From: Gammaproteobacteria bacterium
Lineage (GTDB): Bacteria; Pseudomonadota; Gammaproteobacteria; J113
Direction of reading: 5' to 3'
NCBI GenBank assembly: GCA_003694425.1
Contig: RFJX01000202.1
Coordinates: 1 to 11,655, forward strand
Length of the DNA: 11,655 nt
Position 1 is the first letter of the stretch. Each line of letters starts with the position of its first letter. Under the pieces are notes generated by a model. It was not told the origin of the DNA and did not search any database. It worked only from the letters and a program-made list of their open reading frames with translations. Positions 5,963 to 11,655 of this stretch are shown here, piece by piece. A program made the translations under genes and the position numbers.

Positions 5963-5984
5963 GCCACCTTCCGCGGAGGGTGGC
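5963..5984 (+). promoter_or_regulatory. Leader hairpin just upstream of the giant surface-protein gene
   Basis: GCCACC at 5963-5968 pairs with GGTGGC at 5979-5984. The stem continues through a T-G wobble, T-A and C-G to a CGCG loop, about 9 bp in all. It ends 18 nt before the ATG at 6003 and just upstream of the weak AGG ribosome site. If the transcript starts upstream of it, this hairpin could influence translation or stability; as DNA it is also a dyad that could bind protein. Confidence 0.35.
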
Positions 5985-6002
5985 GCACCCAGGTATCCTG
6001 TC

Positions 6003-9000
6003 ATGTCCCTTGCCTGTCCCGGCCGTATCCTGCTCCACGCCAGCCTGCTGCTGGCCTCCTGCCCCGCCATCGCCGCCACCCTGCAGCTCGGGAGCAGCGC
6101 GCAGATCGAGCTCCTCGACGCCCGCCCCGTGAGCAGCTATTCCTGGGACACCGGCGACCTGCTGGTCTCGCACTTCTCCGCCAGCGGCTCCATCGGCGGT
6201 ATCGCGGGCGGCAAGGACGTGGTGGTGATCCCGGAGGTAAGGGTGTTCGGCAACACCATCGTCCCCGAGGTGCGACGCGACACCCGCAGCGGGCTGCGCC
6301 TGAGCACGGCGGTGCAGGGTCACGCCGGCATCGTCCTCTCCGCCGGCATGACCGTGGGTGGCGACGGCATCAACAGCAACCTGCACGTGGGCCCCAGCCT
6401 GACCCTGCCCGACCAGGTCCGCGCGGGACGCTTCTTCGGCCTCCAGGGCACTACCGGAATGGAGGGTTCCAGCAGCTTCGATCTCAATCTGCCGAGCTTC
6501 AATGCCGGTCTGGACGTGGTGCTGGGCGGCAGCGCCAGCGGCAAGCTGGAGTATGGCCTGTTCCCCTTCACCGGCTACAAGGTGGGCGATTTCACCTTCA
6601 ACCTGCCCGAGATCAACCTGCCGGTGTTCGACCTGAACCTGGACTTCAACCTGCCCAGGCTGCCGGACTTCAGCTTCCTCGGCCTGCCCGACATCATCCC
6701 GGCCAGCGACAAGGACAATACCCTGTTCACCCAGAAGCTGCCGGTATTCGACCCGGAAAAGCCGACCACCACGGTACTCTCGGCCGGGGAGATCGACCTG
6801 GTCAATCCCGTCACCAGCGCCGCCACCACGCGCAAAGTCAGCGCCGATGGCGCCATCGTCAACACCACCAGCGGGGAACTGTTCCGCCTCGGCCTGGACC
6901 TGGACGGCCTGGCCAGCTATGCATCGACCGGCGTCTCCTTCACCGGCCTGGAACTGCCCATCAAGTCCAAGGAGCTCACCATTGCCAAGCTCAAGTACGA
7001 CATCCTGGACGTCAAGTACGGCCTGGAGCTGGGCTACGAGCTGCAGAACCGCATCGACGCCTTCCTGGAGATGAATATCGACTTCGTCGACCCGGCCAGC
7101 GGCGACCCGGTGCAGGTGCTGATGCGTACCGGTGACGGCAGCGTCTCGCTCGCCGACACCTTCAGCGGCCGCTGGGACCAGCTCCCCGAGCTGGCCCTGC
7201 TGGAGGCCAGCGACGTGCAGATGGACATCGACTTCACCGGGATGAAACGGACCCTGGGGATGTCCGGCTCGCTGACCCTGAGCGACTACATGGAACTGAA
7301 GGTGCTTGCCGCCAGCGCCAAGATCACCGGCGGCTTGCTGGGGGTGGAGATCGGTCCGCTGCTGTACAAGAAGCTGGAACTGGCCGGCGAGCTGGCCTCC
7401 TTCGAGGTCTTCAACGACAGCATCACCCTCAGCGACTTCGGCCTGATCGCCGGGCTGTGGGACAGCTCCGTGCTGATCAACGCCATCCCCTCCAATGACG
7501 CCATCCGCCAGCAGTCCCGCGGCCGGGGCGCCAGCAACGACCCCTTCGACCCGATCAACCTGCGCCTGCTGAAGGATGGCAGCCAGCCGGTCACCCTGTC
7601 CGATACCGTGGTCGTGCTCGGGACCGCCGACGGCAGCGGCCTGGCGACCCGCGACAACGTGCTCGGTGACACGGTCAATGACCCCGGCATCGCCGCGCCC
7701 GGCGACCTGGGGCCGGCCACCAACCAGGTGACCGGCCTGGACGGTCTGGTGATCCCCGCCACCAGCGCTTACCTGCTCAACAGGGACAGCGTGCGCCGCC
7801 TGCACCTGAACAGCGTAAAGAATGACGGCCAGATACTCAGTCTCACCGCTTTCCTGAGCCTGCGCTCCACCGACCCCGCCGGCCTGCTGACGATCACCGG
7901 CGACGGCACCATCAACTTCGGCCGATCCGGGGAGATCCGCGCCGGCACCCTGCTCCACGGCAAGGGCCACACCCTGTCCTACTTCAGTCGGTTCTCCAGC
8001 AGCTATGACGGCTGGGGCCGGCACCTGGTCGCCGGGCAGGAGATCGACAACTCCGGCAGCATCGTGGTCTTCGAGGGCGCTCTTACCCCGGAGACCCCGA
8101 CCTTCGTCAACAACGCCGGTGGACTGCTCCTCGCCCACAAAGACGGGCGCATCAACCTGCGCTCGGCCCTCTACAACGAGGGCCTGATCGAGGCCAGAGG
8201 CCTGGATGGGCTCATCGACATCGAGGCCAAGACGGTCTACGGCGCCCTCGATGGCGGGACCGGCCGCTTCCAGGCCGACCAGGGCGGCGACATCCGCCTG
8301 CGGCGCGATCCCGGCTCCTTCTTCGACGAGCTGCGCCTGAGCCGCAAGCTCGCCTTCACCAGCCGGGACAGCGGCTCCAGCATCACCTTCGAGGGACCGA
8401 TCGGCCTGCGCGGGGCGGACGTGGAGCTGGTCACCGAGGCCGGCGGCACGATCGAGCTGAACGGGCTGATCCGGGAATTCGAGAGCGACCGCATCAACAT
8501 CGTCAACCGCGGCCTGCTGGAGGTCGCATCCGGCAAGACCTCCCTGCGGGTCAGCGGTCCCCTGACCCCGGGCGGAGGCGGCAGCAGCTCGGTGATCCGC
8601 CCCATCGACCTGCTCAACGGGGGCACCGTGCGCATCCACGCCGGCGCCGAGTTCGCCTTCGACGTGGACATCGTCGACTACGCCGACGGCGGCGCCACCC
8701 TGGCCGGCGGGAACTGGGAGCTGCTGGGCCGCGAGGTCTCCTTCAGCAATACCGGCGCCGTCACCAGCCCGGCCGACACCGCCATCATGGACGTGCGGGT
8801 GAGCGACGTCTTCGGCAACGCCGGCCGCTTCGCCGGGCTGAGCTTCGACGAGACCGTGGACCCGGCCACCGGCCAGGTGAGCGTCTCCGGGATCAGCGCC
8901 CTGGACACCGCGCTGGTCTACAACAATGCCAGCGTGACCCTCTCCGGGGCGGCGAAGTTCGACTACTTCAACACCCTGGGCGTCAACCGCGGCACCCTGA

Positions 9001-10322
9001 ACATCCGTGGGCGTCACCAGTTCCACACCGCCGGCAATCTGGAGAACCGCGGCGGGGACCTGCTGGTCGATACCGGCGGCGGCCTGCATGTCAGCGGCGC
9101 CCTGCTGGTCAACGGCGGTACGGTCACCATCGGCGACGGCAGCACCCTGAGTGTGGCCGGGGGCGACGTGATGCAGACGGACGGCAATCCCGCCCGACGC
9201 GACATCGAGGTCAACGGCGGCACCCTGCGTTTCACCGCCGACAGCCTGGTCAACGACCCCACCCTGGTCGAGTCCCCTTCCGCCGGCTACGGCCACCGAC
9301 TGGTCGCGGGGCGCTCCTGGATCGTGCGCGACACCGTCGCCACCGACGCCCTCGGCAACGAGGTCGTCACTCCCGGCACCATCGACTTCGCCATGCGCTC
9401 CGGGGCCCCGGACGCCGCCGGCGTGCGCGGCGGGGTGGCCTTCATCGCCGAGAACGACGCCGACGTGCGCGTGGAGGGCCCGCAGGCCCGCTTCAGCGGC
9501 CTGGAGAAGCTCAAGTTCAACGACGGCACCCTCACCTTCGCCGGCGGCAACACCTATACCCACGTGGCCCACAACAGCGGCAACACCCTGGTCAACCGCG
9601 GCGGCACCATCGCCCTGGAGGGCAGCCGCTTCGTCATGTCCGGCGCCGGCAACACCTTCGAGAACCGCGGCGGCAAGCTGATCATCGATGCCGACAGCCA
9701 TTTCTCCGCCGCCACCGTGCGGCGCAGCGGCGGCCTGAGTACCATCGACCTGGACGGCGTGCTGCAGGTCAGCGGCTTCCTCGATGCCGGGGTCCTTCGC
9801 CTGCATGGCGGCACCGTGCTCTACAACGCCTCGCGCCGCTTCACCACCAACCAGGTCATTGTCGATCAGGAGGGGGGGACCATCGTCGCCGGCGGCATCA
9901 ACAGCAACCTGGTGCTCAACGAGGGGCTGTTCGATTTCGTCAGCAGCAGCGACGTGTTCACCGTCGGCAGCTTCTTCCAGAACGACGGCACCCTGCAGCT
10001 GGACTGGGACGGCAGCGGCATCGAGGAGATAGCCGCCACCGGCGTCGTGCTGCGCGGCGGCCGGCTGCAGATCAACCTGCTCGACGGCTTCCTCCCGCGG
10101 GTGGGCGATTCGGTCGCGATCCTCACCGCCAGCAACAGCCTGCAGATGTGGGTGGCGCCGCTCATCGACACCGGCCACGCCGGCCTGGAACTCTCCCTGC
10201 GCCAGTTCGGGCCCAGCCTGTTCCTGGATGTGACCGCGGTGCCCCTCCCCCCCTCGCTGTGGCTCCTGTTCGGGGTGCTGGGGGCACTTGCCATGATGCG
10301 CCACAGGGCCGGCGAAGCCTGA
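6003..10322 (+). CDS. Giant exported beta-solenoid-like protein with PEP-CTERM-like anchor
   Basis: A 1439-residue predicted surface protein. The start at 6003 fits a signal peptide: Arg8, hydrophobic core 9-19, and AIA-A at 22-25. It also contains LASC at 17-20, a perfect lipobox, so type I or type II cleavage is unclear. Residues 26-500 are beta-rich with an NLP-rich stretch at 161-230. Residues 590-1300 carry irregular solenoid-like turns with recurring NRGG/NGGT motifs (around 835, 995, 1015, 1037, 1071, 1198, 1220), as in filamentous-haemagglutinin-like beta-helices. Residues 1350-1411 match the terminal domain often before PEP-CTERM tails: GGRLQINLLDGFLPRVGDSVAIL. The end is VPLPPSLWLLFGVLGALAMMRHR, a PEP-CTERM-type signal (short Pro motif, one helix, Arg-rich tail) read by an exosortase, none being visible here. 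Role may be cell surface or biofilm matrix. Neighbouring two-component genes suggest control. No orthologue is recognised by name. Confidence 0.88.
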   Translation: MSLACPGRILLHASLLLASCPAIAATLQLGSSAQIELLDARPVSSYSWDTGDLLVSHFSASGSIGGIAGGKDVVVIPEVRVFGNTIVPEVRRDTRSGLRLSTAVQGHAGIVLSAGMTVGGDGINSNLHVGPSLTLPDQVRAGRFFGLQGTTGMEGSSSFDLNLPSFNAGLDVVLGGSASGKLEYGLFPFTGYKVGDFTFNLPEINLPVFDLNLDFNLPRLPDFSFLGLPDIIPASDKDNTLFTQKLPVFDPEKPTTTVLSAGEIDLVNPVTSAATTRKVSADGAIVNTTSGELFRLGLDLDGLASYASTGVSFTGLELPIKSKELTIAKLKYDILDVKYGLELGYELQNRIDAFLEMNIDFVDPASGDPVQVLMRTGDGSVSLADTFSGRWDQLPELALLEASDVQMDIDFTGMKRTLGMSGSLTLSDYMELKVLAASAKITGGLLGVEIGPLLYKKLELAGELASFEVFNDSITLSDFGLIAGLWDSSVLINAIPSNDAIRQQSRGRGASNDPFDPINLRLLKDGSQPVTLSDTVVVLGTADGSGLATRDNVLGDTVNDPGIAAPGDLGPATNQVTGLDGLVIPATSAYLLNRDSVRRLHLNSVKNDGQILSLTAFLSLRSTDPAGLLTITGDGTINFGRSGEIRAGTLLHGKGHTLSYFSRFSSSYDGWGRHLVAGQEIDNSGSIVVFEGALTPETPTFVNNAGGLLLAHKDGRINLRSALYNEGLIEARGLDGLIDIEAKTVYGALDGGTGRFQADQGGDIRLRRDPGSFFDELRLSRKLAFTSRDSGSSITFEGPIGLRGADVELVTEAGGTIELNGLIREFESDRINIVNRGLLEVASGKTSLRVSGPLTPGGGGSSSVIRPIDLLNGGTVRIHAGAEFAFDVDIVDYADGGATLAGGNWELLGREVSFSNTGAVTSPADTAIMDVRVSDVFGNAGRFAGLSFDETVDPATGQVSVSGISALDTALVYNNASVTLSGAAKFDYFNTLGVNRGTLNIRGRHQFHTAGNLENRGGDLLVDTGGGLHVSGALLVNGGTVTIGDGSTLSVAGGDVMQTDGNPARRDIEVNGGTLRFTADSLVNDPTLVESPSAGYGHRLVAGRSWIVRDTVATDALGNEVVTPGTIDFAMRSGAPDAAGVRGGVAFIAENDADVRVEGPQARFSGLEKLKFNDGTLTFAGGNTYTHVAHNSGNTLVNRGGTIALEGSRFVMSGAGNTFENRGGKLIIDADSHFSAATVRRSGGLSTIDLDGVLQVSGFLDAGVLRLHGGTVLYNASRRFTTNQVIVDQEGGTIVAGGINSNLVLNEGLFDFVSSSDVFTVGSFFQNDGTLQLDWDGSGIEEIAATGVVLRGGRLQINLLDGFLPRVGDSVAILTASNSLQMWVAPLIDTGHAGLELSLRQFGPSLFLDVTAVPLPPSLWLLFGVLGALAMMRHRAGEA

Positions 10323-10323
10323 A

Positions 10324-10340
10324 CGCCCCCGGGCGGGGCG
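10324..10340 (+). terminator. Weak GC hairpin just after the surface-protein stop
   Basis: CGCCCC at 10324-10329 pairs with GGGGCG at 10335-10340 around a five-base loop, starting two bases after the stop codon. There is no T-tract, so this is at best a non-canonical terminator or 3'-end stabiliser. Confidence 0.3.
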
Positions 10341-10358
10341 CGGCTGCCGGAGATCAGT

Positions 10359-10407
10359 GGCGCCGCTGCAGGGGTTTGCCCCGGGTGGCAGTGGGGGCAG
10401 CGGCGCC
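10359..10407. terminator. Long inverted repeat between convergent genes
   Basis: GGCGCCGCTGC at 10359-10369 pairs perfectly with GCAGCGGCGCC at 10397-10407, an 11-bp GC-rich stem. The 27-base loop contains a second small hairpin, GGGG-TTTG-CCCC, at 10371-10382. It lies in the 180-bp gap between the surface-protein gene and the oppositely oriented membrane-protein gene, where a two-way terminator would be expected. It lacks a T-tract on either strand. The rest of 10323-10502 shows no open gene I can support. Confidence 0.4.
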
Positions 10408-10502
10408 GTGGAGAGCCATGCCGGGTGGAAGGCCGACGACCGATCCCGCGCCGGGTCACACCGCGGGCACGGTTCCCCTACGGCCAGGAGCAGTTCCCCG
10501 GT

Positions 10503-10883
10503 TCAGGAGGACCTGCGGTGCAGATCGTTCAGCAGGCCACCCAGGCCGCACAGGAGGACACCGGACGCCATCCAGAAGAGGATCCCGGACCGGATCGTCT
10601 CCCGCAGTTGCGGCGAGTCGCCCAGTCCGATGAACAGGAAGCCGGCCATCACCAGCGAGGTCAGCAACCCGGTCACGGCGCCGTTGAGCAGCCCGGCCCT
10701 TCCCGAGACCGCGCCGGCGACATACCCGGCCAGGAGCCAGACCAGGTAGCCGGCCAGGGTGATCACCCAGGGAGCGTAGCCCCCGCGACCGACCAGCCAG
10801 CTCGAAGCCAGGGCATAGAGCCCGTAGAGCAGGGCGAAGGCGAGGACCCCGGCGAGGATCCCCCGGATGTCCAGTCGTACCAT
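10503..10883 (-). CDS. Small four-helix inner-membrane protein, unknown function
   Basis: A 126-residue, very hydrophobic protein with four predicted membrane helices at residues about 8-30, 36-58, 64-86 and 99-119, short loops and a positively charged C-terminus (LHRRSS). The helix 2-3 region AGYVAGAVSGRAGLLNGAVTGLL resembles small tetraspan families such as TIGR04086/YrzE-like proteins (G-G-x-x-A-G ... H/N-G-x-x-x-G), but I do not assign it firmly. The start at 10883 has GGAGG 7 nt upstream. It lies 17 bp after the stop of the UbiH-type hydroxylase on the same strand, so the two are probably co-transcribed. No catalytic residues are apparent. A role beside membrane-bound quinone synthesis is only suggested by position. 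Confidence 0.8.
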   Translation of the reverse strand: MVRLDIRGILAGVLAFALLYGLYALASSWLVGRGGYAPWVITLAGYLVWLLAGYVAGAVSGRAGLLNGAVTGLLTSLVMAGFLFIGLGDSPQLRETIRSGILFWMASGVLLCGLGGLLNDLHRRSS

Positions 10884-10900
10884 GACACACCTCCAGACAG

Positions 10901-11655
10901 TCAGGCCCGGGCGGGACGGACCTCCCCGGGCAGGTCGCCCTCCATGCCCATGGCGTGGAGCATGATGGCCTCTTTCACCGGCGGCAGGGTACCGGCCACC
11001 TTCATGCCCAGCCCCCGGAGGGCCGCGACCGCCGGACTGGAGGTGCCGAACAGCTCCCGGAACAGGTCCATGGCCGCGATCATCTTCAGGTTCTCGCCGC
11101 GGCGCCAGCGGGCGTAGCGGCGCAGGGTCGGCAGGCGGCCCGGGTCCTCCCGGCCCCGCTCCCGCGCCTCGCGCAGGCAGTGGGCCAGGGTGGCGACGTC
11201 CATCAGCCCCAGGTTGGCCCCCTGGCCGGCCAGGGGATGGATATGGTGGGCGGCGTCCCCCACCAGGGCCAGGCGGGGCCGGACATATTCCCGGGCGTGG
11301 CCGCGCACGAGGGGAAAGCGCCCGCGCCGGCCGGCCAGTTCGACCGCTCCCAGGCGCCGCCCGAAGGCCGCGGCCAGCTCGGTGGCGAAAGGCCCGGGCT
11401 CCAGATCCTCCAGCCGGGCTGCCTCCTCCGGGACGGTACTCCAGACCACCGCGCAAGTGTGCGGCTCGTCCAGCGGCAGGAAGGCCAGGGGCCCGGTGGG
11501 AAGAAAGCACTGGCGCGCGGCGCGCCCGTGGGGCTGCTCGCAGCGCACGGTGGCGACCAGGGCGTGCTGACGGTAGTCACGCACCCGCTCCCCGATGCCG
11601 GCGAGCTGGCGCACCCGGGAACGCGCCCCGTCGGCGCCGACCAGCAGGCGGGTAC
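10901..11655 (-). CDS. UbiH/UbiF/VisC-family FAD-dependent ubiquinone hydroxylase (5' end beyond window)
   Basis: The C-terminal 250 residues of a flavoprotein monooxygenase whose family is about 390-410 residues long; the N-terminal FAD-binding GxGxxG part is off the right edge. The visible part opens RLLVGADGARSRVRQLAGI, the conserved DG motif contacting FAD and NAD(P)H. It continues with FLPTGPLAFLPL and the second FAD motif GDAAHHIHPLAGQGANLGLMDV (visible residues 132-153), the family signature. Such enzymes hydroxylate the ring of ubiquinone precursors at C1, C5 or C6 (UbiH, UbiI, UbiF) using O2. The visible sequence, for example QLAGIG and the FPL-RxHAxxYV-P-LALVGDAAH stretch, seems nearest to UbiF/UbiI, but I cannot choose. 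His replaces the usual Thr in AAHTIHP. The 17-bp gap to the small membrane-protein gene implies an operon. The C-terminus MEGDLPGEVRPARA is complete. Confidence 0.92.
   Translation of the reverse strand, partial: TRLLVGADGARSRVRQLAGIGERVRDYRQHALVATVRCEQPHGRAARQCFLPTGPLAFLPLDEPHTCAVVWSTVPEEAARLEDLEPGPFATELAAAFGRRLGAVELAGRRGRFPLVRGHAREYVRPRLALVGDAAHHIHPLAGQGANLGLMDVATLAHCLREARERGREDPGRLPTLRRYARWRRGENLKMIAAMDLFRELFGTSSPAVAALRGLGMKVAGTLPPVKEAIMLHAMGMEGDLPGEVRPARA

Noticed and set aside
5952..6002. Upstream ATG at 5952 as the start of the giant protein
   Set aside because: It would put 17 charged/proline residues before the signal peptide and would lie inside the inverted repeat. The start at 6003 gives a proper signal sequence.
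5907..10304. Uninterrupted 1465-codon open frame antisense to the giant surface-protein gene
   Set aside because: It is codon-aligned with the sense gene, so its stops would need sense TTA, CTA or TCA codons, which are avoided in this GC-rich gene. Its product is Gln/His/Gly/Ala-rich low complexity with no domain, signal or start context. The sense frame has a signal peptide and a sorting tail.

Overview
This high-GC (mostly G/C at third positions), densely packed window looks like the chromosome of a gammaproteobacterium. Supporting this are a YfcG-type glutathione transferase, a UbiF/UbiI-type ubiquinone hydroxylase, a Chromatiales/Ectothiorhodospiraceae-like ECF sigma factor and a PEP-CTERM-like surface protein of the 'VPLP..LW' type. 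The genus cannot be fixed from the sequence.

Layout. Bases 1-2546 hold four minus-strand genes, read from right to left: a DUF4213/DUF364 protein, a YbaK-like aminoacyl-tRNA deacylase, a secreted 180-residue protein built almost wholly of 11-residue repeats, and an ECF sigma factor cut by the left edge. Divergent from these, across a 120-bp spacer with a 14-bp perfect palindrome, is a YfcG-type glutathione transferase (2667-3365). Then comes a two-component pair. A six-helix membrane hybrid histidine kinase (3459-5201, plus) faces a NarL/LuxR-type response regulator (5182-5829, minus), and their coding ends overlap by 20 bp. The regulator is divergent from a 1439-residue exported protein (6003-10322, plus) with a beta-solenoid-like middle and a C-terminal PEP-CTERM-like anchor. 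The 173-bp spacer between them holds four dyads and a good sigma-70-like promoter pointing at the regulator. The right end (10503-11655, minus) carries a small four-helix membrane protein and the C-terminal part of a UbiH/UbiF/VisC-family FAD hydroxylase, probably one operon.

How the parts may work together (inference). The kinase, regulator and giant surface protein look like one module: the kinase senses an envelope or membrane cue, and the regulator, through the dyads at 5896-5961, controls itself and/or the surface protein. On the left, the repeat protein precedes the ECF sigma gene on the same strand. A candidate ECF-type promoter (AAC-N16-CGTT) lies upstream of the repeat gene, suggesting an autoregulated envelope-stress unit. 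No tRNA, rRNA, CRISPR array, insertion sequence or phage gene was seen. The least described items are the hendecad-repeat protein and the giant PEP-CTERM-like protein with its dyad-rich control region.
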